Assembly: GCF_000340215.1 (NCBI RefSeq)
Contig: NW_006921532.1
Span: forward strand, 5,368,573 to 5,432,572
Source: Pseudocercospora fijiensis CIRAD86
Lineage: Eukaryota > Ascomycota > Dothideomycetes > Mycosphaerellales > Mycosphaerellaceae
DNA length: 64,000 nucleotides
Direction of reading: 5' to 3'
Shown: piece by piece, positions 1 through 12,578 of the stretch
How positions within the stretch are numbered: the stretch's first letter is position 1
Layout: every line of letters starts with the position of its first letter
Program-made: the position numbers and the translations under genes
The notes under the pieces: generated by a model
Database searches by the model: none
What the model was told of the DNA's origin: nothing
The model's input: the letters and a program-made list of their open reading frames with translations, nothing else

Positions 1-1500
1 TTAAGGCTATTAGGCCTATACTAACTAGTTTCCTAGACGCCCTGTTGCCGCCCCGACATCTCTAGGACTCTACGCGTTTAACCCTACTAGTACTATTACT
101 CGCGCCCTTACGCTAACGGATCGCTAGAGCAAGTTCGTTACCGGTATCCTTAACTAAGGCATCTCCTTCGACCGCTTTCGCTAGACTAGCAATGCTATCT
201 TCCCTTAAGTCTTTAGTTAGTTATAAGAGCCTCGTAGAGTATATCTTCCTTTCCTTATCGATCTAATATAGGAGGAGTTTAAAATGTACCTTTAGTATAT
301 ACGTGCAATGCCTAAGTCTAAGCAAGAAGGCCGTAATGCCCTTTAAACTTATAGTATAAGTAACTAAATCGTCCGCTAGTACCCTGCCCTATAGCTCTTA
401 GCTGTCGCCCTTCGACCTAATTACGTATACGAGCTTATCTCTGTCCCTAAGCCTACTAAGTTCTTTAAGGTAGGCAGTACTTGTAAAAACTGTCCTTCTA
501 AGGAGTCTACTCGCCTTAGATAAGATATAGTTAAGCTCGCAGCTAGCGAGGGTGCTAGTTACCTATACATTAAGGTCTGCCTTATATCTAAGGATAAGAC
601 TAGCTACTCTACTATTGTCGAAGGCATATATTAGCCCGAGGTCTTTGCGAACTAGGTTAAGAAGCTCAAGGCTCGTAGCCTAGTCCTACTAAGCAAGATC
701 GGCAAGCTTACTAATAAGCACCTTACCGACGACGACCTCGACTATATATTCGATAGTTAGCCTAATAGCGAGGGGCATAAAGCGGAGTAGATCCTTAACC
801 CTCTAAAGGAGTGCGAAGTCTCTATTTAGATACTATACCTGCTATATAGTAATCTAAAGACTAAGAGCAACCGTATATTAATTAACCTAGGCTACTCGCG
901 CGTTATTAATAGTACTAAGGTTGAGGGTTACGAGAACTTAACAGTCTCCTAGGTTGCTAAAGCGCACCGCAATCTAACCGCCCTCCCGGCCTCTAACTCC
1001 TTCGTACTATTCGCTTTCCCTACGGCTATCTTAGTCGAAGGCCTCGGCTATATCTCCGACGCCCTAGTTAGTAGGATTCCTTAGTTAAGTTACGTTGTTT
1101 AGAACGAAGTTAAACAGATCCTCTAGCTTAATAACGAGGGACTTAAGGAAAATCTATATAACTAGGAGAATGCTACGAAGGAAAAGGCTACTAACCTCCT
1201 CGTTAATTAAGCTTTCTACGAGGGATAGTACTTCGGTACTAATAGCTTTAACGCATACGGAGGAGATTTCGAGAGCCGACTAGCAGATAAGGTTATTGCT
1301 AGTAAGGATTACGGCGCGTTAAAGCAATAGTAGGTCTATATAGTATTGCTTAGGAAGTTATTTTTGTATAATTATAGTATCTAGGATTAATGCTACCCTA
1401 GGGGTATTATTGCGGAGTTCTAAAGATAGCCTTAGCTAAGAGCGCTAAGGATGCATACATATTTGTTTTAAGCGCAATATAAAGCGTATCTAGTTAGATA
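1..1500. other. RIP-mutated unclassified repeat remnant
   Basis: This stretch has very few CA or TG dinucleotides and abundant TA, the signature of RIP in fungal repeats. Several plus-strand frames are open except for TAG or TAA, as expected when Gln or Trp codons were mutated. The most protein-like one runs from about 440 to 1320 and has Lys/Glu-rich segments near its end, but I recognise no domain. No intact gene is visible. It is probably the inner part of a plus-strand element whose LTR may lie at 1510-1725. Confidence 0.5.
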
Positions 1501-1509
1501 CGAAGAAAG

Positions 1510-1725
1510 GGAGGGATATTAGCTAGTAACCGGCCCTATACCTATAGGCCAGTTTTAAGCCTATATAAGAGGCCTCCTTCTATAGAGTAGACAGATTATT
1601 AACCTCGTATAGTATATTGTTTATGTTACACTTCTATAATACTAATATTGTAGGGCTCTAGTTATTAGCCTAAGCGATAGTCTCGTTATCCTATCTTACT
1701 AAATATAGCTACCTATATTGCTATA
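1510..1725 (+). repeat. possible LTR or promoter segment of a truncated element
   Basis: The stretch has a TATA-box-like CTATATAAGAGG near 1562 and follows the open but broken plus-strand frame on its left. Directly to its right the oppositely oriented gag-pol fragment breaks off. This fits an LTR of a separate element. I found no second copy in the window and no target duplication, so the call is weak. Confidence 0.25.
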
Positions 1726-1729
1726 GGTT

Positions 1730-3800
1730 ATGTTACCCTTAGTAGCCTATACTATTGCTACAAGTAGTAGTAGTAGTGTTAGTTTCCGTCCTTTACCGGG
1801 GATTAGGTCGATCGTATACTCTACGTCTTTAGGGAGCTTACGTCTCGCTTCGGGCGTTATTATAAAGACGTCTTCGAAGTCTTTAAATTCTTCTAGTAAG
1901 GGGGACCCTTTAGCGATATCGCGGAGCTAGCGAACGCTAATCGCATATACGTATAAGGCGTTACGTATATCCTTCTAGAATTCCTATAGTTCCCGTACGC
2001 GTATCGAACGCGCTACGGCTTCGTTCCTATAGGTCTAGGTATCCGTCGAGCTATTAACGATTACCTTTTAATCGCGCCTCTAAGGCCGGCTAAGAATAAT
2101 ATCCGGGAGGGGCATTTCGAAAGCATAAAACACTCCGGTTGTAATACGTTCTTAGCCTATAGAGTCGGCGATCCGTAAGCGTAGATAATGCGCTCCGTAG
2201 TAGTATCCTCGGTTACCCTAGAAACTGTCGGTACTAGGAAGTACGGTATTAACAATCTGCTAAGGCTAGTATCGTAGAACGAATTCTTAAGATACTACAT
2301 TAATATTAGTAGCATTATCTAACAAGTATTCGACGGACACTTCCCCTTCTTACGTAACAATTACTCCGCGTACGCGTCTCGTAGGTACTACTACTACTAA
2401 GCTACTTAGTTAAGATTCCGTATCTACCCCTAGCTCTTAGGAGGTACCTTGTCTTTTCCCTTAGCCTTCGAGTCGTTCTTCTTTTCTTTAGCGTTAGCGG
2501 CTACCTTGCGTACTATAGGGTTATCGTCTTTCTAGAGATAGCGGTTCGGGTACGCGTTCTTATAATAGCCTTTCTAGCGATAGCTATAACATTCGACCTT
2601 GCTAATATTATACCCGCCTTACGAGTTATCGCCCTTCGCATACTTTCCGCCTACGCTACGGTCGCGATTTAACTACTACTTATAGGCCTAACTATTAGAT
2701 CGACGCTTCTTACCTTTACTACCTCCGGTTTTATCGTAGTTACAATCCTTGCGTTTACTAGACAGCTTATTAGGGGTCTCGATACGCGTCGTAAGCTCTA
2801 CGAGTTCGTAACGCGTTGTTAGTACCGTATAGTATTTAATAATCGCGCTACGAATCGCCGGCTAGAGTTTAACGAGGAGATAGCGGATCCTATACTCCTC
2901 GCTATAGTCGCTAAGTTAATCTTCGAGTACTACGAGCTTAAGGGCAAAGCTTTAGACTAACTGTCCCTTACGCTAACGGGCCGCCTTATACTCGAGGGTT
3001 ACGTCTAGTATACGGTTTATAGAGTCCCCGACGCAGTCCCGATAGAAGGTTTTAAAGTCCTAGTAGGTATAATTCTATAGGTCCTTAAGGCTGTTTTTAT
3101 TATACTATCGCTCCTACGTATCGCCTACGAGGTATATAATACTATAAAGCACCTTGCTTTCGTCCGTATAATAGGTAGCTCCGGACAGTATAAAGGTAAT
3201 AGAAAGTTCTCGAAGGAATCGCCTCCACTCCTTAATCGTATCGCCTTTAAAGGGCTTAGGTTCCTTTAGGCAAGGCTTAATAGCCGTAAGACTAGCGACT
3301 ACGTAGCTTATACTAGGCATAGTAGCTACGCTTAGCGTACTTCTAGAAAGAGGTAGTCGATACGAGATAGATTTAGCTCTCTAAGATTTAGGCCTCTAAA
3401 TCGACTCGTTAGCTAACTCTTCCTCGTCCTCGTCGTCGCTTAGGGATAGGGTCCTCGTAGGACCCTCGCCGGTAGTACCGCTACTTAGAGCTAGCGTATC
3501 GCCGGCGTCCCTAAGGGTACGAAGACGCGCATTCTCTCGCTTAGCTTCTTAAGCCTATACTTCTAGCCTAAGCACTTCTTACTTAGCTAGAAATCGTTCG
3601 AGCTATAGGCGGGTCGCTTCTTAGCGCGCCTAATATTCGGCTTCGTCTTATTGTATCGCCGCGTCGTTTTCTAATACTATCGGCGCTCCTAGGGCATTAT
3701 TCTACGCGTTTCCCGCGCCCGGCGCATTCGGATCGCTTGCGTTTATCTTTCGGGGTTCTATAGGCCGCTACGAAGGGTAGACGGTTTAGAACTATTAGAA
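1730..3800 (-). pseudogene. Ty3/Gypsy gag-pol fragment, RIP-inactivated
   Basis: Read on the minus strand, a Gag-like protein starts near 3790 and passes through a capsid-type segment (3114-3320, containing EWRRFLREL and ending YLVGDT). It reaches a CCHC zinc-knuckle relic at 2550-2591 and then a stretch with weak similarity to a retroviral protease. It continues into the conserved start of a Gypsy reverse transcriptase (FEDVF..., then AIDL-type IDLIPG) and breaks off near 1730. In the knuckle the second Cys, the His and the last Cys are all Tyr codons, each explained by TG to TA or CA to TA. Most in-frame stops are TAG or TAA where Gln or Trp would be expected. The rest of pol is missing, so this is a truncated dead copy of a family different from elements A-C. 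Confidence 0.75.
2550..2591 (-). other. ruined CCHC zinc knuckle
   Basis: The spacing C-x2-C-x4-H-x4-C is preserved, but only the first Cys remains. Positions two, three and four are Tyr codons. TGC to TAC and CAC to TAC are exactly the changes CpA-directed mutation on either strand produces. Confidence 0.75.
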
Positions 3801-5286
3801 AATAGGTATATAGTAACGTATAGAATACCCTCTACTAATCGCTATAGTAGAAAGTAGAACTAAACCGTGCCTTTCTTAGAATAGGGCAGAGCGTTTACTA
3901 TTAACTAGGCTACGTACGGATAGTATATATACCGAGCCGGTAACTAAGTATATCCGTACGAGCGACCGAGCTTTTCCGCGTATACGCTAAGTAGGCTTTA
4001 CGCTAGCGAGACAGTACCGCAGTGCACGTAATAATATTATATAATTGTTATATAGGCTTGCTAAGGCATAATAGGAGACTTTACTTACTTAGGTTCTTAC
4101 ACTCGCGGTATTTCTTCTAACGCTTCTACTAGTCGCGTACGGCTATTAGCGGCTCCGTCTCGCCTAGGATGTCTAGCGGAACCTACGAGATTATCGCCTA
4201 ATCTAGGGTATTGTCGATAGAGGTAGCCTAGACTTAGTATACTACCTTACGGTAGAAAACTATACTACCTATAAGGATATATCGGCTATAGATTAGGGCG
4301 ATTTTATGCTTGCCGTCTGTGTTTGCCGTATAGTATAGATATAGAGGGCCGATCGGCTTACGTTTAGTACGCGGGAAGCCGTACGCCTCTACTAAGTAGA
4401 TATACTAGGTACCGAGGTCCTTTATTAAGATCGTAGCGTCGTCGATTATTTAGAATATATTGCTAAGCTTAAGGTCTAAGAGTTGTATACCCGTAGGCGG
4501 TATACAATCGATCGTAATAAAGCCTAGTATATTATAGATCGGTACCGTAGTATCGGCCTAGTAGCTAGACTTCAGCTATTACTCTATATCGGAGTACTAT
4601 ATTCCGGAGCGCTATAGGTAATTGTCCTTATCTATATTAGTAGCGCCTCGACGAACCTTCTTATCTATCGGCGTACGTACGCTTATTAGGGTAGCGATTT
4701 AGGCGCTCGTTAGCGTAGCGGTCGTAGCTAATAATAGGACTAGGACTTCGATGTTTATAACTCGCGTAGGGGCCTCTTCCTAAGCGTCGATATCTATAGG
4801 TACCTCTTCTAGAATCTCGTCGTCCTCTTATTAGTAAGATAGGCTAGCGTCTCTAGGTCTTACGTCGGGCGTTGCCTCGCGTAATAGCTATAGCGTAGCG
4901 TTCTATCCGAGGAAAGGTAGGGAAGTACCTTCTTCTATATTGCCCTTATTTATAGTCTATACGCGATAAAACATTACTATAAGCGAGCCGCGTAGGTTAG
5001 AGCCTATAGGAGCTTCGGTATATTCTACTAGGATATCCTCGTATCGCTACTATATAGTATCGTCCTTATATATACGTCTCGTAAAGTTAAGTTCTCGTAC
5101 TAGGTTTAAGACGGTATAGGATTAGCGTACCGTATCGTTAACCTAAACAAGACGGTCTACGGCTAACTCGTCCTTACGAGCGGCGTTAATAATTGCTACT
5201 AATACCGCTATAAAGGCGTAGCTTGCCGCGCGCTAACGCGCGCCTAAAGCCGTAACTATATCGCGTACCTCCTAGCCGATATCTAG

Positions 5287-5604
5287 TGTAAGAAGGGTCA
5301 TATTAGCAGGTAGATAGGGTAGTAGTAAATTAGTATAGTATTCGATAGAGATCTAAGAGGAGAGGGAGGAAGGCGGGCTAGTTAGCCTAACGCTAAGCGC
5401 TAAGCCCTGCCTAAGGGTTATGTTAGCAGGTAGATAGGGTAGTAGTAAATTAGTGTAGTATTCGATAGAGATCTAAGAGGAGAGGGAGGAAGGCGGGCTA
5501 GTTAGCCTAACGCTAAGCGCTAAGCCCTACCTAAGGCATCGAGACCCTAGCTTCACTCGAGCCCGGTTATATACTAATTACGTATAACCTCTTTAGTCCT
5601 AACA
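5287..5604 (-). repeat. 3' LTR of element A, with an internal 120-bp tandem duplication
   Basis: The LTR runs from TGTAAGAAGGG to CCTAACA, so it keeps unmutated TG..CA ends. It is 318 bp because bases 5295-5414 are duplicated at 5415-5534 with a few TpA-type differences. The partner LTR at 12376-12573 is 198 bp and lacks the duplication. Confidence 0.9.
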
Positions 5605-6869
5605 TACGCTTCCCTTCTAAAGGCCGCGCCCTCGTAGCCGGTCTTTGTTCTAGTCTTAACCTCTATTGCTACTAACTTAGTAGGCCTAATAAGCTGCTTA
5701 GTCCGCGCTAAATCGAACGTATAACTACCGATTATATAACTATATTAAACCTTACCTTCTAATACAATGTCTAACTTTAACTACGCTATCCTTACATATA
5801 ATAAAGTAATATATAACTATAAGAATTAAGGACTATCGACTAATTACAATACGAGCGCACCTTCCCTACTATAATAGGTAGGTATACGGGGTATTATAGC
5901 ACTGCCCCCGTTCTAAGTAATATCGTACCGAGTTCTCTACGTCTACTCTTAAAAGACCTAGAAATGTCCGCTTCCGAGGGTTGTTCTTGTTATTACGAGG
6001 GATTGTTCTTATTGTTACGAGGGCTATTATTTACTATCGTAGTTTTACTAGCCCTAATTAGTTAGGTTTAGCAGCCTTTAATTGTTAATCTTATCTTATC
6101 TTTTAAAAAACACAGCTCGTCTAGTTTCTATAGGTAAAGGCTATTGTAAGTATAGTAGTAGAGGTTCGCCTCGCTTAAAGGGTTAGATAGATCGAGGAGT
6201 AACCTATTGTCCGCAAGATCGACCCCGGCTAGCTTAGCTCTATAGTTTTGCCCTTAGTTAGTTAGTCTATTAGTCTACTTAATCTTTTAAGCGGCTTAAA
6301 GTTTTAACTCGGCCTTAAAGGTTTAATTAAACCTTTAACAGGCTTAAAGCTTTAATTAAAGTTTTGATTAAAGGTGCCTTAGGCTCGTAGTATAGGTAAG
6401 GTTGTCTTCGTAAGTATAGCGACAATAGTAAGTAATGTTAATAATAGCGGCGCTAGTCGTCTTAGCGCTAACTTTACCTCGCTTCTAATCTCCTTCTTCT
6501 ACTAATAATACACTCTGCAATACCGTTACTAATATAGCCGCGCCGGCTATGCCGTCGTTATTATTATTATTACCGTTCGCGCGCGCGCCGTCCTCGTAGA
6601 TCGCCTAGGCCTTAAGGCCCCGATAGAAGGAAGAAATAAGAGGGGGCGCTAAAAGAAGGGTCTTATAGATTGCGCTAGTAAAGAGGTAGATCCCTTAAAA
6701 GTTAAAAGAGCAGGCGATTAGTTAATAGTTATAGCGCGTTTGTTAACGCTCGACGCGTATCTACTATAGTAGTATAGTCTTATTGTCCTTTGTTGCTAAC
6801 AATTGCTTGCCTCTAATTAGTTAGCTAATAGCACCCCGGGGGTAGTATTAATCCTAGGCCCCGATAGTA

Positions 6870-9800
6870 ACATTATAAGCTTTTAGCCTTCTTCTTGTTC
6901 TTTACGCTAGTCTAATACTTATCTAACAACTTAGTTATGTCTTCGAAAGAGGCTTTAGCTTCCTATAAGTCCTATTTAGGTAAATAGCCTTGCTATCTTA
7001 ATAGGTACTCCTTCTTGCCCTATCTAGTCCGATACTTTAGGATACGTTCTATAGACTATAGCTCTTCGCTATTAGCTAGTATATCCTCGGATTTAGTAGG
7101 TGCTTCATCCCCTTTACGTAGGTAGTACGGCTTAAGGAGGGATACGTAGAAGGTATTATAGATAGTGTAATAAGGAGGGAGCTATAACTAGTAGGCCTAG
7201 CTATTGCCCTTCGGTTCTCGGATACGGAATAGGCTAATATATCTTAGTACGAGCTTAGGCCTTGTTTTGCTATTAGGCGATAGGTGTTTGCGGATACGGA
7301 GGTTCTTAGTACTTAGCATAACTATATCGCCTTGCTTGAAGGTTATTAGCGTATAGTGTTTGTTATAATAGGCCTTCTAATAGGCCTAGGCCTTTGCTAG
7401 TTTGTTAGCTATCTTAGCGTAAATCTCTCGTATCTTTTAAACCTTCTTAATAGCCGCTAGTGTTTTAGGTTGACCTTGACCCGCTTCCCTTTCCTTACGC
7501 TCGGCCTCGAGCGACAAAGGGTCTTATAGTATAGCAGCGTTTTAGCCTATTATAGCGAAATAAGGTAACACCTTAGTAGATAAGTAGATACTATTGTTAT
7601 ATACGAATTCGGCTAGTTATAGGAGGTTAACCTAGTCGTTAGGGTTCTTATTAATATAGCTACGTAGGTACTGCTATAGCGTAGCATTCTGCCTCTCGGT
7701 CTAGCTATCTATTTGTAGATAGAATGCTATAGATAGGCGATGCTTGAGTCTTAGCTATAGGCATATCTTACTCTAATAGTAAGATATAAATATCGAGCCT
7801 CGGTTAGAGACTATCCCCTTAGGGGTTCCCTAATAGCTATAGAAGATGTTATTCTATAGTAACTTAGCTAAGTTAATAGCTGTCTAATCCTTCCTAGTAG
7901 GGATATAACGAGCGCCCTTAGTAAATCGGTCTACGACGACTAGGATAGCGTTAAAGATGTCTTTGCTTCCTCTTCGCTTAGTAGGGGGAAGGCCTATAAT
8001 AAAGTCTATTGTAAGCTCTATAAAAGGCTTCTTTAGAACAGGGAGTGAAGACAACTCGCTAAATAGTAAGTGCTTTAGTGCTTTAACTCGCTAGTATACT
8101 ATATAGGTCTGTATATACTCCTTTATATACCGCTTACTATTTAGCTAGTAGTATATACGCGATAGTAACTCGTGCGACCTCTCTATACTATAGTAACTAG
8201 CGAGTTTACTATTATAGTGCCTCTTTAAAAGCTCTTGTCTAATCGATTGTTTAGCGGGGATATAGTATCTACCCTTAAACTTTAAGTAACCTTTGTCGTC
8301 GATCGACTAATTATTGTTACTCTTGCTAGATCGGGTCGCCCGCCTACTTATAAGCCTATTAATACGCTCGATAGCAAAGGCGTCCCTCTGCTAAGTACGT
8401 AATAGCTTATCTATAAACGATTAACTATCCCTATTTATAAGGTTATTTAATAGTACCCTCGCTATCGAACAAGGTACGTATTGTATGCATCTAATAGTAC
8501 TAGTAGCCGGATTAACTGCAACCTCTTCTATAGTGCTATCGCTATAGATAGCAATATCTTTAATCGAGTCGTTATAGCTCGAGCGATCTACGTCCTTTTT
8601 AACGTATACTAGAAGAACGACAACTCTGCTATAGTATTTATTGCCGCTGCGGGGTCCGGAAGTCCGCTTATCCTACGCCTACTTTATAGCAAGGTCTATA
8701 GTAATCTTATGCTATAGGGTTAGAAACAGAGAATTAATATATTAGGTTTCGCTATCGTAATTAGGTCGCCTCGATAGGCTATTAGTAGGGTTACTTACGC
8801 CTAGCCGATATAATATATCAAAATCGAACCTAGCGAGGTAGACGGCCTATCTAGCCTATCGACCTATAACCCTAGTAACCTTCGTAATTCTACGGAGGTT
8901 GTTATAGTCCGTATAGACCTAAATAGGGTACTAAGCACTATCGAGATAATAGCGCTAGTGCTTAAAGGCTTCTACGATTGCTAGGAGCTCTTACTCGTAG
9001 GTCTCGTACCGACGTTCTATATCGATTATCTTCCGTAAAAAGAAGGCAATCGGGTACTAATAGGTGTTATTAGCCTGCTATAATATAATAGCTAATACAG
9101 CGAACTGTAAAGCGTTAGTTTCAATTCGGATCTGCTTGCTTAGCACGAAATAGTATAATAAGGGGACATTAGTAAAGCGTTACTTTAGGCCGTTAAAAGC
9201 GGCTTGTGCTCTATTAGTCTATTTAAACTCTTTAGTTAGGTTAGCCTTGGTTTTAGTAAGCTTAGTTAGGGGCATTATATACCGTAAATAGCCCTTAATA
9301 AACCGACGGTAGAAGTTAGCAAAACCTAGGAATAATTAAAGCTCTTTAATAGACGTAGGAATAGGCCATTTAGTAATTGTTTTGATCCGGTTAGGATTAG
9401 CCTTAACACCCTCGGTCGAAATAAGGAAGCTAAGGAATAACACCTCTTTAGTAGCAAAGGTACATTTAGAAGGTTTGCAATATAGCCTATAGGCTCGTAG
9501 GCGGTCGAGGACCTTACGTACTACGGCCTAGTATTCTACAATATTAGGTAAATATATGTAAACTAGGATGTTATCTAGGTAAACTATACAGAGATAGTCT
9601 AATAGACCCGAAAGGGCCCGATTAATATAGGACTAGAATATTGCAGGGGCATTAGCTAAGCCGAATAGCATAACTAAGTATTCGAAATAGCTATAGCGAG
9701 TACGGAAGGCTGTTTTCTATTCGTCGCCCTTACGAATACGGATACGATAGTACGCATCCTTAATATCTAGTATAGTATAGTAGTAAGCGCTAGAAAGGCG

Positions 9801-10700
9801 ATCGAGGGTCTTATTAATAAGCGGAAGTAGACAGCGGTCTTTAATAGTAATAGCATTAAGTCTACGGTAATCGACGTATAACCGTAGGCTACTATCCTTC
9901 TTTAGAACAAACAGGATTAGTGCACTAGCAGGGCTGTTACTATACCGAATGCGGCTATTAGCTAGGTTTTCCTCTAGATACTTACGTAATATAGTAAGCT
10001 CCCGTTCGCTAAGGTTGTAGAGGGGGCTAAAAGGAACCTCTTTGCCCTCTATAATCTTAATCTTATAATCCGTCTCTTTAAATATAGGCAATGTCGATAC
10101 TAAGTAGTGTTCGAACACATTAATATAGGTCTCTCTAATAGGCTCTAGTATGCGAGCAAGCTAATTAGGATCATTAGGGGGCATAGGTTTATCGTTATTA
10201 CTACCGAGCAGATCGGCAGTCGGATTAGCTAAGGCGGGTGTTAAGTTGCTAATAAATAGGACCCTAATATCGTTAGGGCACTCGCTAATATTAATGTGTT
10301 TAATGTCCTCTTTCCTAGCGATTCTAAATCGCTACTTCTAAATGCCTAAGTCTATAGCTATAGCGTAGTACTTAAGAACAGGGTTGCTAATAACAATAGT
10401 AGCTCCCCTATATAGGTTGTCTATATCTACTGCGTAGGTAGTAAAGTCTAGTAGGCGTTTATTTCCGAGGTCGTCCTTTAGAACTATAGGAACATAGTAG
10501 GCCCTATAGGTTAAGTGCCGAGCGTTATTAAACTAAGCAAGGGTTAGTAGGTTAGTCCTAGGCAATTGTCGAAGGTCTAATTGCTTAGCTAGGCGATAGC
10601 TAATAAGGGTACTAACCGAATTCCCCGGGTCTAGTATAACCTTAGTTTAATAGCTAGTGCCCTTCGTGTCCTATACAAGGTAGGAGCGTATTATAGCTAG
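6870..10700 (-). pseudogene. element A pol (RT, RNase H, integrase, C-terminal tail), RIP-inactivated
   Basis: The clearest intact stretch is 9717-10118, a reverse transcriptase N-terminal region with the FVLKKDSSLRLYVDYRRLN block and ILDIKDAYYRIRI. It is followed at 9570-9581 by the catalytic motif YLDN, where YLDD is expected. RNase H and an integrase core follow at about 9300-7700. The frame ends near 6870 after a charged tail (KNKKKAKSL). Numerous TAG codons replace Gln and Trp. Family identity as Ty3/Gypsy rests on the RT-RNase H-integrase order and the RT motifs. The gene cannot make an active polyprotein as it stands. Confidence 0.85.
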
Positions 10701-10719
10701 TACAATGTCGATAGTTTTA

Positions 10720-12370
10720 CGCCGTACGAGGCTAACAGTTAGTGCGACGCTTATTCTTTTTTTAACTAATTAGAAGGTTAGCCTATAGGGGTAGCGTTAG
10801 CTACTAAGAGATGCTTTCGGTGCTTAGTAGTAGCACGGTCGACTCGGGCCTAATCCCTAGGTTTGTCGTATTAGCCTAGCAGATAGCTAGTACTGTCGTA
10901 ATTAAAGCACTTTAATCTAGTTAGGAGGTTGCTATAGCTACTATTAGTCGAGCGGTTAGCGTTATAAGGATAGGAGCCCCTTCTACGGCCCCTATCGCGG
11001 CCTCCTCTATATAGCCGCCGGCTACGGCCTCTTCTACGGTCGCTGTTACTATTTCTATTATTAGCATTATTGTTTTAGTAGGACCCTTAGCTATTGCCTC
11101 CGCGGGCACTACAATTGCCGCGGTTAGTACTAGTTAGTCGGATCCTCGATTCTAGTCGTTACTAGAGCTAAACAGCCCGCTCGGCTATTTCTACTTCGAC
11201 TATGAATTAAATGCGTATTAGGTTAGCCTATTCGAACATACGACGGCGGTCTAATTTAAGGACCAACTCCTATCGCAATTTAGGGCGTATTTCGGAAATC
11301 TAGATAGAGTCGGTCTTAGCTAGCAAATCGTCCTCGAGGGTCTTTAAATAGGCCTTAAATAAGCGGGCCGATTAGTTAGTCTTTTGTTTAGCCCGAAGGT
11401 ACTAATCCTAAGCATGTTGTTGCCTTAGTATAGGGTTTCTAAGGGTATCTAGGATAATAGTTTTGTAGGTCTGCTACTAAATAGTAGTCTAGTTATCTAG
11501 GGAGTCAAAATGGTTATCCTAGGTGCGCTTTAGGTCTCTATTAATATACTATATAGCATAGACGACTAACGAATAGTCGTCTAGAAGGGCCCTCGGTGCG
11601 TTTTGCTAGTTAAGCTTATAGTTACGAATATAGTCGTTGTATTGCTTTCGACTAGAGCTATTAAACATAGTATAGTCCTTAAGTTTAGCATCCTTCTTTT
11701 AAACAGTTAATAAGGAAGGCCCTACTACTAGTTTAGCATTAGTTATTAGGGACTCCTATAGGCGGCGAATTTCGAGGAGATTATCCTTTAGCTATTGTTC
11801 TTAACGTAGGGCAGTAAGCCTATTTCGGGTAGCTTCCTAAAGTCTCGCTACTAGCTAGGGGCTAAAGGCTAGCTAGCTATATCGTCGATTAATAATGTTG
11901 TTGAGAATGTCGTTAATAGGCAATTCTAGATCGTTACCTAGAATTATAGGTTCTTCTTTAGTAGGCTTAGTAGTAGGCCCTTTAGTAGGAGGCACTTTAG
12001 TAGGAGCCTTAGTAGGCACTTCGGTAGGCACTGTGCTACTAGTATTATCGTTGCTAGCGCTGCTAGCGGCAGCACGGTTATTGTTTCGTAATAAACCGGC
12101 TATTATAAGGGGTAACACTAATAATATATTATAGGCCCCTAAGATGCGGATATAGCGGAATTAGTAGATATCGGTCTAGTATGCTTAACTTAGTATAATA
12201 GGCTGTATAGAAGGCCTTACTTAATAATTGGTACGGTTGTTTCGACAGAATAGTACGTATAGGTCCCGTTCTTCGGGCGCAATATAGTTAGATTAGTCTT
12301 GTTCGTAGCTATACCGCTAAAAGCTTGAAATAAGGACTATCTAGCTACTACCCTTAAAGGGTAGATCGAA
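10720..12370 (-). pseudogene. element A gag, RIP-inactivated
   Basis: On the minus strand the N-terminal part (11873-12118) carries tandem PTK/APTKV/PPTK repeats followed by an ELPINDILNNII segment that copy B shares. The zinc knuckle at 10868-10909 has Tyr in place of the second Cys, the His and the last Cys. It leads into DKPRDQARVDRATTKH-like sequence that joins the protease region. TAG and TAA codons interrupt the frame. The repeat-rich N terminus before a capsid-type region and knuckle marks it as Gag. Confidence 0.8.
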
Positions 12371-12375
12371 TACTG

Positions 12376-12573
12376 TATAAGAAGGGTTATATTAGCAGGT
12401 AGGTAGGGTAGTAGTAAATTAGTATAGTATTCGATAGAGATCTAAGAGGAGAGGGAAGAAGGCGGGCTAGTTAGCCTAACGCTAAGCGCTAAGCCCTACC
12501 TAAGGCATCGAGACCCTAGCTTTACTCGAGCCCGGTTACATACTAATTACGTATAACCTCTTTAGTCCTAATA
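12376..12573 (-). repeat. 5' LTR of element A
   Basis: This 198-bp LTR begins TATAAGAAGGG (TG to TA against the copy at 5287) and ends CTAATA (CA to TA). TCTAG follows. The adjacent internal bases GTATTCGATCTACC (minus strand) recur at the same place in copies B and C. Confidence 0.92.
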
Positions 12574-12578
12574 TCTAG

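Larger units (their letters stand above)
5287..12573 (-). mobile_element. Ty3/Gypsy LTR retrotransposon, copy A
   Basis: The element is bounded by LTRs of one family, with target duplication TCTAG at 5282-5286 and 12574-12578. Its coding strand is minus, so the 5' LTR is on the right. Order on the minus strand: 5' LTR, Gag with a PTK-repeat N-terminal part and zinc knuckle, reverse transcriptase, RNase H, integrase, 3' LTR. A purine-rich tract at about 5605-5620 adjoins the 3' LTR, as a plus-strand primer would. It is full length at about 7.3 kb but has many RIP stops, so it is inactive. It sits inside the long ORF. Confidence 0.93.

Noticed and set aside
11895..12134. Plus-strand hydrophobic ORF in element A (and counterparts in B and C)
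   Set aside because: It is the antisense of the PTK-repeat part of Gag.
12360..12376. A tRNA primer-binding site beginning TGG after the 5' LTRs of A, B and C
   Set aside because: Copy A has CAG where B and C have TAG, so the ancestral triplet was probably CAG, not TGG. The primer remains unknown.
5419..12573. LTR boundaries at TGTTAG...CTAACA
   Set aside because: The target duplications fit only if the LTR starts at TGTAAGAAGGG/TATAAGAAGGG, slightly further out.
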